DNA from: Rhyacichthys aspro
Taxonomy: Eukaryota; Chordata; Actinopteri; Gobiiformes; Rhyacichthyidae
Assembly: GCA_036850595.1 (NCBI GenBank)
Contig: CM072166.1
Coordinates: 16,014,758 to 16,078,757, forward strand
Direction: 5' to 3'
DNA length: 64,000 nucleotides
Shown in pieces: positions 37,001 to 48,887 of the stretch; the stretch's first letter is position 1, and every line of letters starts with the position of its first letter. The translations under genes were made by a program, and so were the position numbers. The notes under the pieces are model-generated. The model searched no databases. It was given only the letters and a program-made list of their open reading frames with translations, and had not been told where the DNA came from.

Positions 37001-39685
37001 TATTTCAAATTTTATATATATATTTATTTGCCAGTTTACAGAAGCCAGAATTGACTTTTAAAAGTGTCAAAATAAACATAAAAAGGCACCAATAAAATGA
37101 GAAAACGGAAAAATGAGTAATTCTTAAAAAAAAATTAAAGAGCAGTGAAAAGGCGGTAAGATGGCTGCTGGGCCCCTATGTAATAACAGCGATGCAAGAG
37201 AAATATGCAACGTTAAAAAGAGTGGGAGGAAAGGACACCAAAAAATGCCAACGTTGATCATATGACGCATTACTTTGAGCCAGAGGAGAGAATTCCTGCA
37301 AAATTTAAAAAAAAAAATCAGCATTTCTTCACATCACACCCCTGCCCAAGTCCTTCAGAGATGTCCATTGATGACAAAGAAACCAGTAAGTAAACTCTTT
37401 AAAAGACAACTTAAATTATGCTGTAAATTGTAAGTAATATTGGTATTTGCCACAGTCATAGGAATAGGAATATATGCTCAGGGCCAAAATCGACCCTTAT
37501 AAAATAGCTGATGATTTGTTGTGCCTGGCCCCTGGATGTGAACTGACAGTAAGGTAAACCTAATAGCAGCTAAAGCACTTGTCAATAAATTGTTTAACTA
37601 AAAATTTCCTAAAGATTTTTATCATTATTTTTAGGTGGTAAGTGTATATCTGTATTTAGTGGCACGACAGCCTGGTGCACATTTATTTGATTCATTTGTC
37701 ATGACACAGGCATAGCAGGGATGCACTAAAAAGTTTAAAAAAGTAAGGATCATTGTACCACATCAAACCTACTTTACATAATTTCTCGTTTGATCTTTTT
37801 TGACGCTGAATTTGGGCAAATTCAATGTCACATTAGGGGCAATATGTGACAGACGCCACTGGACACTAGTGTTAAGTTAAAATATATTAACATGCCATGT
37901 TTCATTTATTGTACTGATTTAATAATGCTTCTCAGATCTTATATCCAAATGAAAAAAGGGCCCTATTCATAGACCCTTTTTGGTTGCAACTGATTCACAG
38001 ATCAAAAAGTGCAAGGCAGTAACAAAGTGGGTAAAATGGTGTTTAGTTTGACATGTTTCAATTATGGCAGCCAACAATAATTTTACATTTTATAGAGGTA
38101 AACTAATAAATGAAACATTCCCTGCACTGGGAAAGTGGGATTGCAACACAGTTCTTTTACTGTGTATATTTTTGTATATAATATAGTTTTAAATGTGTAC
38201 CTTAACATTTTTGTTTGTATCTAATCTGCTAAAAAAAAAAATATTTTGAGTGAAATATGTGAAATAATTTTAATTTATCTGGCAACAAACATGATAACTT
38301 CAACTTTATATAACTTTATTTTCACTATTTCTATGTATAAATGCTGTGCACTCTAGCATTGTGTATATGAAAAACAACACAGTGGCAAGGCTATAGAAAC
38401 TTGATGTTTAATTAAGAAATGAGCCCACCACAGCCAACAGGGCTTTGGACAACACTTTGTTAATTGTGTAGTTTATAGTTTTGGAAAGGTGGCTGTGTCG
38501 ATGCCTGTTCAAAACACCTCTAGGCTGTACCCATTGGCTGTATCCATGGATGTATTATGGGAAACTGCTACCACTTATCGCTAACGTTTGCAGTTGATAT
38601 TTAATCTGACTTGGAGTCGGACTGTGTACTTTTTGGCACAAAGGTAAAGCAGACAAAGCGAGGAATAATAACGCTGCGTGTGTTCTTCAGAAAGAGCAGT
38701 GCACTGAGGTCGTCTTGTGGCCAACTATCAAGTTATCATGTGACACTATCAACAATGGTTTTTGTGTTAGCTTCATGTAAAGTTAACAGTAAAACAGAGC
38801 TTTAAAAGAAGATTTGTTTGCATGAAATAGCTCGCTGGACTTATTAAGGGTTCGCTGAGTAAATGTTATCAACTTTGTTTAGAACATTTTCAACGTAGGT
38901 TAAATAGTGAGTTCTACATCTTAACATTTTGTTCTGTGTGCTACAATTTATCACTGCGCCTAGGTAGACTTGTTTAAAAAAAAAAAAAAAGAAAAATCAC
39001 ATCTATTATCACATCTATCTCTTATGACTGCTCTCAGCTGCAGCAGACAAACACAGGGATCTACCAAAATCTTTTAAAGTAAAATAAAGTCATCAGGTCT
39101 TATTGTGGCTTTTAGAATATTACTGTCCTAGTCTGTCCCCTTTAAAAGACATCGCAAGACCATTGCATGTAAACCTAAATAAACTGTTTAAGCCATTTTA
39201 GATTAAATATTCTGCTGCAGACTCCACACCTACATTTGTTGGATTTATTTCATGGATTTAATGTAATCCTTACTGTTAAACCAAATGAATACATGTAACA
39301 CATTTAGTTTTTTGTGGTCCTTTCTCTCTTATGTCATAAAAATTTTGGTTTTATGGCACTGTAAAATAAATGTTCTATTTACAGTCAGACACAATTTAAT
39401 GTTGTGGAGTTGCCTTTTGTCAGATCTGTCTAGATTAGTCTTTTCTCCAGGTTAATTGTTAAGAACAAATGGCACAAAATGTATGACAGTAAACTCAAAA
39501 GTTCAAGGCCTGTGGAAGTTCGTATATCCATCTCCAGACCTCACAATAAACATGAATACTACAGAAGTTTCTCACACTTTAACCTGGGTCTTACACTGAC
39601 AAAATGTCATTTCTTCATGTACAGTTTCTTCATTTGCCGATAATGCCAAAGGCTTCTGCCCAAATCCAAATCATGGGTTTTAGAA
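37001..39685. other. AT-rich, no supported gene
   Basis: 38455-38600 carries a diverged relative of 33865-33960. Poly-A at 38976-38990. Frames at 36849-37061 (tail), 37124-37324 and 38611-38805 are unassigned. Confidence 0.4.
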
Positions 39686-39691
39686 CCTGTG

Positions 39692-39966
39692 TATGGAGGA
39701 TTAAAAGTGCTAAAATTAAATAAATACATAATTAAATAATTAAATAAATGTGCCATTAATTGATTAAATGTGCCATTAATTAATTAAATGTGCCATTAAT
39801 TAATTAAAAAAACAATTAATTTTATGTAAAAAAAAAAAAAAAAAAAAAGTCCATATATATTTATTTATTTCACTATGTATTTAATTATTTCATGGTCCTG
39901 AGCTGCAGTGCACCATGAATTAATTTTATCTGTCAACCTCACCCATCAAAGTCAGTGGGCGGGGTT
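39692..39966 (+). repeat. Left long inverted repeat of the 39692-40849 element
   Basis: Ends at GTCAGTGGGCGGGG. A poly-A run at about 39829-39848 is shorter in the right-hand copy, one of the main length differences. Confidence 0.85.
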
Positions 39967-40585
39967 ACGATGATCAGTCAAATCCATTGCTTTGGTCTGA
40001 AGTTAGGTCTTTCAAAACATGGCGGCTACATTAGTGGAGGATCTCCATTGGTAAGAGATATTTTAGCCCTCGCAGAGAACGTAGAAGCAGGAATTACTGC
40101 CCCAGAGCATGTAGCGGGTAAAGCAGAATAATTTATTGAAGTTATTGGAGTTATTTCTGCACTTTCCGACCAAGATATTGACCGTAGAGTGACTGCGAAC
40201 TTAGAGGAAGTACTCCAGCGCTTCAGAGGTACCAGGACACAACACATACAGGGACCAGGACGTTTGCCTTCTGACATACCGAGTGCAGTTCTGGAGCATC
40301 ATGTTCTGTGCTGTTGGAGTTCTCCTCAGGGCTTCTTCAACCAAAGTAGCTGCTTCTCTCAGCAGCTCGAGTTTTGAGTTTTGATATTTCTCCTGCACTT
40401 CGAACGCTGTACTAAATTTGAAGCTTACCACTAAATTGATCGAGTTTTTTTGACACTAAAATTAACACCAATTTAAAGATGAATATCGCCACCTAGTGTA
40501 TCGGAGTATATACACTAGCTCTCCACCGATCCATTATCGGGGATAGATCTGTCTTGACTTGCTGGTAGTGTAACTAATCAGGTGT

Positions 40586-40849
40586 TAGCTCCGCCCACTG
40601 ACTTTGATGGGTGAGGTTGACAGATAAAATTAATTCATGGTGCTCTGCAGCTTAGGACCATGCCATAATTAAATAAATGGTGAAATGAATATATATGGGT
40701 TGTTTTTTTTTACATTAAATGAATAGTTTTGTATTAATTAATGGCACTTTTAATTAATTAATGGTACATTTAATCAATTAATGGCACATATAATTAATTA
40801 TTTAATGATGTTTTTATTTATTTAATTTTGCAACTTTTAATCCTCCATA
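40586..40849 (-). repeat. Right long inverted repeat of the 39692-40849 element
   Basis: Begins TAGCTCCGCCCACTGACTTT, the complement of the inner end of the left repeat, and runs out to CCTCCATA at the border. Confidence 0.85.
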
Positions 40850-40855
40850 CCTGTG

Positions 40856-43140
40856 AAGAAGGAACATATGTTTTATTATTTTAGAGGGAGACACTAGCCA
40901 CATGTATACAGATTTATTCACTATATCAATTTGTTGTTAAATAGTGTGCATCAAGAAATAAAATAACAGTAAGAATAAACTACTTTATTTTCATTATACC
41001 ATACATCTATTGTATTGCAATAATTGAAGGCAACTCAGTTCTACACATTTTAAAAGTAGGTTAGTAAACATTCAGCAAAAGTTGAACATAAGCAACATGT
41101 CCACACCGTTTAATTCCTTCTGTTGCATTTTCTTGGTTGAAAAGATGTTTCTCATGTTACGCTTGTTAAACAGAGACACTTTTTTATTTTACAATCACAC
41201 ACGCTCTCTCAACAAGCCGTCTACGTTCTTTCTTTAACAGCATCAAAAGGGACAATCATTATAGACTGATTCACTGTAAAAAGAATCACATCAATGTAAT
41301 TTAAGACAAAATATGTTTATTTCCTAGTTTGTGAAAGTGGGTCAGGACCCTCAGCTGGAAAAAAAACTCTGATGTAACTTACCTGGGACTCATTGCAAGA
41401 CATTAAGAAAGAGACATGCTTTGTAGATCTCACATAGAGGGGACAGAAATAGGCCAATACACTGGACCCTAGAGAGTATTCGTACAAAATGACCCGAAAT
41501 GTTTTTTCATAACAAACGTTCCAGGTCTATTTGAAAACAAAAGCTCTCTCCAGGGTGAAAATTACGTAGGTTTGCTTTAAATACAGATACAGTCACCTTT
41601 TCTAATGCTTCCAAAAAGCAAATATCTCATCAGGGAATCACATGGCAGTAACTCAATGCATTCAGGCATGCACAGATTTTCCAGACAAACCTGCTGAAGC
41701 TCAAACCCAGCATCAAAATGGGGACAAAGGTGATTTAGGTGACACGGAATGGTTGTTGTTGCCAGACGGGCTGGTCTGTGTGTTTCAGTAATCTCCTGGG
41801 ATTTTAATGCACAGCCATCTCTAGTTTATAGAAAGAGGAAATATCCAGTGAACTGTAATTCTGTGGGTGAAAAAGCCTTTTTGAAGCCAGTTTTGAGATT
41901 ATACAAAGAACATTTGACCTTTTTTAAACAACCAAGGTCTGCAGAAGAGTGTCACTGAACGCAAAACATTGAAGCAGTGGGACTACAGCAGCAGAAAACT
42001 TTGTACTGTCAAATTCATTTAAAATTTTGCAACATTTCTGGTACAGGAACCTGCCACAAAAAAATAAAAATAAAAAAAACATGAGATTGTAGTGACTTGT
42101 AATCATTTTCATTTCTAAACACCTATAGTAGCTCTTACATAAACAGATCAAATGGTTATTTTCATTCATAAAAATATGCATTGACTGAACTTCTGTTGAG
42201 CTTAAAATAAAAACATTAGCAAATGCAAAGAGCACTGAATGAATTATATAATACACAATAATGCATTGCTTTAGTTTAGCTGTGTACTTCAACAAACAAG
42301 TATCAGTTTTATGCCGCCTCGATATTACTCCAAAAAACAAATCAAACAGAACAGAATTTGGTGATAAAAAGGTAAGCATTTGAAAACTAAACCTCTGGAA
42401 GTTCACCTTTACCTCATGAGTGAGTGGGTTTATCAAAGCAGAGCGAACAGCTGATGGATTTAAGAGCAAGAGAAGTCACGGATCCCGTCCCCATCAAGAT
42501 TTACTCATTTCTGTGGAAGAAATTATGGAACTCAAACTGGAACACTAAAGTAAAACATGCCCTCAGTGAGAATAGGATCTGTCTCTTTCATTTTGCGACC
42601 TGACATAAACGCCAGTAACCACTTGTGCAGTTACCACTGGGTTTATTGTTACAGTAAAGATACTATTTCCTACATTCTGCCAGTCACTCAATCCCAGCAA
42701 TCATTTCTGGCAACCAGCTGGCGGCAATACAAACTTATGGTCTCACCTGTTTACAAAAGCTATTATAGCTGTCAAAAGCTTGAAATTTACTCAATGAATT
42801 TATTCACCAGAACCAGAAGCGTGTGCAGATCAACTTCAACAGTAAAACCAAAAATTGTACATCGAGGAGCTGTGGATAGTTAGTTCCTTCAAGACTTTTC
42901 AATATCATTTTTTGTTTCACCAGTACGGACGTAAAGTTGGAGTTGAATTATCATAACGGTACCTTCATTTGTTTTGCTGTGAAAGATATGCCAGTAGCAT
43001 AATGTGAATGACATGATGACCTCGGTGGCCATCAGTGCTGCAATTAAGAAAGGAAATAACCCTTGAGATGCAACAAACTAAAATACAGTTAAAATAATAA
43101 AGCAGGGGTCTTCATATGAGCAAAGAGAGAGCATTCTTCA
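40856..43140. other. No supported gene
   Basis: Contains the longest open frame of the window (181 codons, 41924-42469 minus), with AT-rich, Phe/Leu/Ile/Tyr-heavy content and no domain. A frame at 42557-42883 is likewise unassigned. Confidence 0.35.
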
Positions 43141-43445
43141 TTTTTTATTTTATTTAACCTTTATTTATCCAGGTAAAATATTTGCGAACCAGTTCTCATT
43201 TACAAACATGACCTAGACAAGAGGCTATAGCAGGAATAAATAACGTGCACACAATTATACATAGACAAAAGAACACAAACCAATATATAACAACAGAGAA
43301 ACAAAAGACAGTTGTGTATGCATATGAATGTGAATCAGATTTATCAGCAAAAGCAAGTGTCAACTATAATCTGTTGGAGTTTGTTTGAACATGGAAACTG
43401 ACATGACAGATGTGAGTTTAAGGGGGAATTTTACAGTGTGTTTCA

Positions 43446-43892
43446 GGCCTAGTCCACACGTAGCCGGGTATCTGGGAAAACAAATATATTTTTATGTGTT
43501 TGGGCCTTTCATCCACACGTAAACGATGATTGATGGCAGTCAGGGGTAAACAGAATGAATGCAATCAGAGGTCTGCTGTTTACTTTCATGCAAACACTTA
43601 AACACGAACAAACCTGGTGCCATAAAAAAAAAAAAAAGAAAAAAGAAAAAAACGAACCTGGCGCCATGTTTCATTTCTTGCGGAAGTGACGGCAACAAAC
43701 AAAAGTCATTCTGATTGGCTAGCATGGGTTTAAGTTTCGCGATACGCTGCCACCTACGGGCTTGGCATGTGTACAACAGCGCTGGAAGGCGTATTTATGC
43801 GGGTTCGTGTCTGATGTGTATGGAATTATTTTTGAAAACGGGGTGGGGGGGTATTCGTTTTTTAAAATACCCGGCTACGTGTGGACTAGGCC
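43446..43892. mobile_element. Harbinger-like MITE nested in the LINE 3' UTR
   Basis: Perfect terminal inverted repeats of about 26-27 bp: GGCCTAGTCCACACGTAGCC at the left and GGCTACGTGTGGACTAGGCC at the right. A tca triplet flanks both ends (43443-43445, 43893-43895), consistent with the 3-bp duplication of PIF/Harbinger elements. Overlapping frames at 43540-44016 are shadows. A poly-A segment lies at 43622-43652. Confidence 0.88.
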
Positions 43893-44540
43893 TCAATCAT
43901 CTGCTGCAGCAAAGTGGAAGGAATTGCGTCCAAAAATAGTCAAAGTTTTGGGGTTAATAAGTGTATTCGCTTCACCTTGTGTGATAAGTGCTATGAGCAA
44001 AATGAAGCAGGGATGATAGTTAGAGAGGTGTCCTGCTAAGGATTGTTTTATATATAAAGAGAAACCCACCAGTTTATAGAGATCACAGTGTCCAGTTTTT
44101 TTAAGAGCAGTGCTTGGTGCCATTTTATAGATGATGTCGCCATAGTGCAAGATTGGGAGTGGTGTCATTTTGACAAGAGTGCATTCGGTTGCATGAGTCA
44201 CTGTGACTTTTGCTTGAAGGTTATCGAGATGTGTGGAGAATGACAGAAGATATTCTAGATATTTGTAGGATTTGACGTACTCCAAAGCCAAGCCGTCTGC
44301 ACAGGTGATTGCAGGGAGGCTGAAGGCATACGTTTTGTGAAAGTGAAAAGAATTCATTTTGTTTTACTGGTTGTTCTACAGAGGTGAGACTAAGCTGAAT
44401 GGGGAGAAGGACCGACTGAGTACAGGATGGTGTCGTCAGCATACAGATGGATCCAGGAAGCACCAGCAGCTTTATTCCATAGATTTAGATGGAAAAAAGC
44501 CCAGGATAGAGCCTTGAGGCACTCCTTTAGAGATGAATAG

Positions 44541-45050
44541 TATGGCGCCAAAACAGGCTCAAAATTAACGTAAAAGTAAAAGAGGTATTGTAAATGTAAG
44601 TTGCAAGGATCGTAAATGTAACTCTAAAATCATAAACAAAAAAATTGCATAAATGAAAAAAAAGGGTTGGTAAAAGTAATGACGTAATCTTCAGTTTCTG
44701 CATTTCTACTAACGAACTAACTTTTATTCAGTCACTTGCAGACCAAACGACCAGTCCTCAGGATGTCATCGCTGCCCTTTCGACTCTTAGTGAATTAGTG
44801 AGTACACAACTCAATAATAGGACCGTTCAGCCCATAGGAACTGAGGTAACAACTGGTAGAATGGGACATAACAAATACAGACTCGATAGAGACATTTTAC
44901 AGAGTTTGGTGAATATGGGACCCTCTATTCCAACTATATCTACACTTATGGGCCTTCCACTGTAAAGCGTGCTCTAAAAGAATATACCATCAGCATTAGA
45001 CGAACATATAGCGCCATACTAGACAACGAAATGCAGAAACTGGAATCTAG
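44541..45050 (+). pseudogene. Transposase/integrase-gene fragment nested in the LINE
   Basis: Interrupts the LINE reverse transcriptase between its GHGC and GVPQGS motifs. On the plus strand 44730-44960 reads SLADQTTSPQDVIAALSTLS, then NKYRLDRDILQSLVNMGPSI and PTISTLMGLP. After a one-base shift come TVKRALKEYTISIRRTYSAI and LDNEM. The pattern G.S...I..L.G...-TV.R.L.EY.IS.R.TYS.I.D matches the helix-turn-helix leader of integrase-core proteins common in fish genomes (recognised from memory), probably of IS3EU-type transposons. The left end starts TATGGCGCC, reminiscent of TATGGAGG at 39692. The DDE core is absent and no target duplication was confirmed. Confidence 0.6.
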
Positions 45051-45335
45051 TCTGGTGGCTGTTATACACCCATGCCCAGGTCGAAAGCAAGATTGCAGAT
45101 TGGACAGAATATGGTTTGAGTCAAGTAAGTGGCTTAAGTGTTTATGAACCAGCTTCTCCAGGACTTTGGCCGGGCACGGTAGTATGAAGGTCTGTCGATA
45201 GCAATTTGGGACACAGCCAGAACCACTTTTGAAGAGTGGATAAATCAAGGCTGATTTTCAGTCAGGAGGAAAAGCAGAGAGCTGTAGGGACAGGTTAAAC
45301 AGACTTGTGACTAGTGTTGATGTGTGATTATGCAT

Positions 45336-47502
45336 AAAACCAGGCATACACTGTGCAATTTTACAGGTTCATCATGCGTCTTTATTGTGCTTTTTCTGTC
45401 AGAATCTTAAACGACCGGCAATCAGATGGTTGGATATATACCACTTTTAAACACAATCTTAACAAAGTGTTAAACAAAGCAAGTGTAAAAACAAAATGAA
45501 AATCAGAGGCAGACAGATAGATGTAGAGGTGGTCACATGATTGCTTGGGGTTAGGCTGTAGGAGACATCTAAAAATTAAAAATAAATGAAAAAAAAAAAA
45601 ATCTATAAAAGTGAGTTTTAAGTGATTTAAAAGATACCAATTGTGCCAGCCTTATTTCCTCAGGCAGGTCGTCCGAAGTCAAGGTGTTAAAAATTCAGTA
45701 ATGTAACTTTGTGTGAGGCCTAACCAAGCTTTAAAATGGTCTTCTTTTAAAAAAATCTATTCTAAAAACGCACAGGCAGCCCGTGGAGTGACGCTAAAAC
45801 TGGTGTGATTTGTTGTTGTCTGTCAAAACCTGTTAAAATGTGCATTTTGAGGGTTTTGTTTGAAACACTCTAAAAGTGGCTGAGTGCACTGCAAATGCAT
45901 GACATTATCGTACATACCCATTCATTAAAAAAAAAAAAAAAAAGTGTACTCTCTGCGGTTATACGTGGACGGTTATGTAAACAAGTACACGCCGCAGCAA
46001 CACAGATTTACATTTTTGCATTCACAGTAAACATAAGAGTCCTTTCTGTGGCTGTTAGCTGGAAATTTATATTGTGATGTAGCCTTTTCTTTCACAAATG
46101 TGTCTCTGTTTGGAGCCAAGACACACACATAAAACAACAACACGCCATCAACACTAAATGTTAATGGGTGAATCAATATGAGGCTGACAAAGTCCTGTTA
46201 ATGACTGTGTGTGTGATTCATCATGTAGTCTGTTCTAGACACAGATGTATGACAGCTGTTGTAGCAAACATCGATTGAGAAAAATGCATAAACCACTTCT
46301 ATTTTTGACCTATAAATGAAGCGAGTTACATTACAGTCGTGTGTGGAAGAACTTTTGAGGAATACATTGCAACAAGCCCTACAAAACAAATAGAAACAGT
46401 GTTTAGTATGCAGTTTGTGTTTAAATGTTGAGCGCCGGTGTGGTTTTAGGACTCCCCAAGGAGAATCTCAGCGTGACGGTTTTCATTCCGTGTAGCAACA
46501 GCAGGAATCCTAGTAGCTCCCTGATCTACCTGCAAAAGAAACCAAATGAAAGATTGATCGCTTGCAGACAAAGATCTACAAAACTTTTTAGGACAATTTA
46601 TGTACTTAAACCACAAAACCGACAGCTTTATGTACCGTATATATTTCAGCGTTTCTGACCTGACGTGGCCGGGGCTAGTGGGTGGCTTTAAACCATTTGC
46701 CAGCCTAACAGATTTTACCGCACAGCAGTGCATTTTTCTCTAGGCTGCTCAAGGCTAACGGGTTAAGATTTAAAGCTGCCTTGAAACTGCAGCAGCCCAC
46801 CCTTGAACTTATTGAGCTCTTTAAATCAAGCTGCGAGCTTGGTTGTTATTCTGACCACATCATCGAGTTATCCGCAGGTGTCTGAAATGCAAAGCAACCC
46901 AACACCAACTCTATCAGTTTTCTTCTTCTTTTTGATAGCGTTTAATTTTGTCATGAAAACTTTTGTCAGTACAATACAAATGAATCAAAGTTGCATTTTG
47001 TTGAATCGGTCACAACACTTTTTTCAGTTGCAAAGGAAACAGCAGTTTGCATTTGCATAGGATTTAAAGCTCATGGAACACAGTCAAAGTTACTTTCTGT
47101 TCCCGAGTGGATAATGTAAAGCTTTAAGAGGTTTTGCATGAATGTTTAGGAAGATCATGAAGTAAATTTTGTTTCTGAACTCATGACCTCATCTCATTTC
47201 TACAAGATCTGTTAACAGGCAACAGAGTTGACAAGCACTGCCATTTTGTACTGTCCCCGTTACGTTTTGGAAACCATTTACGGACCAAGTTTCACCCCTA
47301 AACACAAAAATTCTACAGTTGTTTGGCCCCACTTAATGAAAACACAAGATTTTGGGTCTGGGTGAGGAGGTGAATTTGTTTGTTGAGGGCATCTGCTGCG
47401 TAAAGTGTGAAGACAAGGCTCCCAGTGAAAATGATGAGAGTCAGGACAGCTGTTGACCTATGACATATAGCTATTAAAACAATATTATTAGATAAGTGTC
47501 AG
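45336..47502. other. No supported gene
   Basis: Poly-A tracts at 45588-45600 and 45927-45942. 46690-46890 has balanced, single-copy-looking composition and could be conserved non-coding DNA. Frames at 45895-47060 are unassigned. Confidence 0.35.
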
Positions 47503-47875
47503 GATCCCTGTCTTTTCCCTGTGTTTCTCTGCCTTGTCTCCCCCTCCCTCCTGTGTATTTCTGTGTGTTTGTCTGGAGCCCCACCTTCTCCTCACCTTCA
47601 GCAGCATAACCTGGTTCATTTCTCCACACACTGCCAGATCGTCAGTTTACCCTCAGTGGTATAGTTACTGCTTGGCTTTATGCTATTTTTGTTTTTGGAC
47701 CTTGTAATCAGTTTGTCTCTTGTTTTTCCAGACCCTGATTTTTGGATTATGCTCTACTCCAGCCACCAGCTCATCTCCGGCCGCCAGCCTCCTTCCTCTG
47801 CCTCTATTATTTATTAAATCAGTAAAAACCATTTCAGTCTGCATTTTTATCCACTAGCCCCAGTCGTTATAACCA
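47503..47875 (+). mobile_element. LTR-like retroelement fragment (possible solo LTR)
   Basis: Starts TGTCAGGATCC, is C/T-rich, contains ACACTGCCAGATCGTCAG and ends GCATTTTTATCCACTAGCCC...GTCGTTATAAC after ATTTATTAAATCAG. The layout resembles teleost LTR sequences ending in a TCTGCATTT-ATCCA block. Target duplication is unclear. A related CTGCCAGAT(T/C)GT block occurs on the minus strand at 56470-56815. Confidence 0.35.
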
Positions 47876-48887
47876 CAAGACAGTATAAATCTATCCTGAG
47901 GCTTTATATATCCCAGAGGAAATACTGCATCCCAACAACCGCATCATCAGGTCAAACAGACTGTACGTTGCAATACACAGGATTGTATGGGAGGCAGTGT
48001 GGTCTACAACACAAAGCATGATTAGCAGACCTTGCAATAGTATACCTTTATTTAGTGTTAAAATGCATGTCAAATCATTAAAATAACCTGCCTGAAGCAC
48101 AAGTTGTACTTGAGTGTAAATGTCCAAGGATAGAAGTCCAATAACTCAAAGCTGGGATAGGCTCCAGCCCCCTGGGACCCATGGTATAGCAATAGAAGAA
48201 TTATTTATAATGTTATATGCCCGATAGGTCATTTCAGCTGTTTGTTTGACGTAAATGTATGATAAGTAAAGCTTGTTGGATTAAGTTTATTCTATTCATT
48301 TTCTCTATTCAAAGTGCCCCATTCGATGTAATTAACAGTAGCGACCTACTTAAAAGTATGGCCAAGCTCTGAGATTTTGATCCTGATGCGTTTCTGTCTG
48401 AATGGGGCTCTTATAATGACACGGTGCAGACATTTTCTAATTCTGGGCATCATTCATGAGTCTCTCCATGCCTGTCCCTGGGTAATCTAGAGGCGTATTC
48501 ATATGTGATTCAGGATCCTGACCCGTCAAGGCCATTATCTGAATCATTACTGAGTCTGCGGTGCTGTATAATTTACAGCTCGTGTGATGATTGTGCAGAG
48601 AAGTCTCCAGAACTGACTGTCCAGGACATTCGTTAATGGGTCATGACTTCTTTGATGAGGATGAATCTCGCAGCATTTCAATCGCCGATGGAGTGAGAAA
48701 TTTGCATTTTATTATCAAAGTACTTTAAGAGTTTGAACAGGACTAAGTGTGCCTGGTATAACTGCCATATTTACCATTTAGATGATGACACCATGGGATT
48801 GTGCTGTCAAAATCTTAGATCAACTTTGGGTGAAGTTTAGAAGAATCTTACAACAACTGACAGATTTGCCTATGGTCCATTGACATA
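47876..48887. other. Single-copy-looking region with a LINE-tail scrap
   Basis: 48150-48182 (AGCTGGGATAGGCTCCAGCC) is a fragment of the tail seen at 8905-9185. 48380-48720 is a balanced-composition block with no repeat signature, a candidate conserved element. Frame 48820-49104 minus is a shadow. Confidence 0.4.

Larger units (their letters stand above)
39692..40849. mobile_element. DNA transposon with about 265-bp inverted repeats and 6-bp target duplication (IS3EU-like)
   Basis: Left end TATGGAGGATTAAAAGT, right end ACTTTTAATCCTCCATA. Inverted repeats 39692-39966 and 40586-40849 are about 85% alike by eye, each with three subterminal copies of a 20-bp GTGCCATTAATTAATT-type motif. The host sequence cctgtg is duplicated exactly (39686-39691, 40850-40855). 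Between the repeats are coding scraps. On the plus strand, MAATLVEDLHW (from 40019) is followed in another frame by LVRDILALAENVEAGITAPE and SALSDQDIDRRVTANLEEVL. On the minus strand, YQNSKLELLREAATLVEEAL lies at about 40310-40390. As I recall, 6-bp duplications are characteristic of the IS3EU superfamily; I could not check this. No transposase core remains. Confidence 0.85.
43143..45335 (-). pseudogene. CR1/L2-type LINE, reverse transcriptase remnant with two nested insertions
   Basis: Minus-strand order: a decayed FNLSLQLSAFPPD...KSAL lead-in near 45290, then IYPLFKSGSG...CYRQ and PAKVLEKLVHKHLSHLLDSN, then QSCFRPGHGCITAT (about 45060). This is the front half of a non-LTR reverse transcriptase. 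An insertion intervenes (44541 to about 45050). The motif KGVPQGSILG follows (44500-44530), then the catalytic YADDTILYS (44433-44444 codes YADD). Further on are the thumb-like KYLEYLLSFSTHLDNLQAKV and PILHYGDIIYKMA. The 3' end is at about 43143-43200, where the minus strand reads AACTGGTTCGCAAATATTTT, then ACCTGGATAAATAAAGG and a TTAAATAAA-type tail. Stops and frameshifts abolish function. Confidence 0.85.

Noticed and set aside
41924..42469. Longest open frame (181 codons, minus)
   Set aside because: Low-complexity, Phe/Leu/Ile/Tyr-rich content from AT-rich DNA, no domain, no splice context. A frame this long is plausible by chance over six frames of 64 kb.
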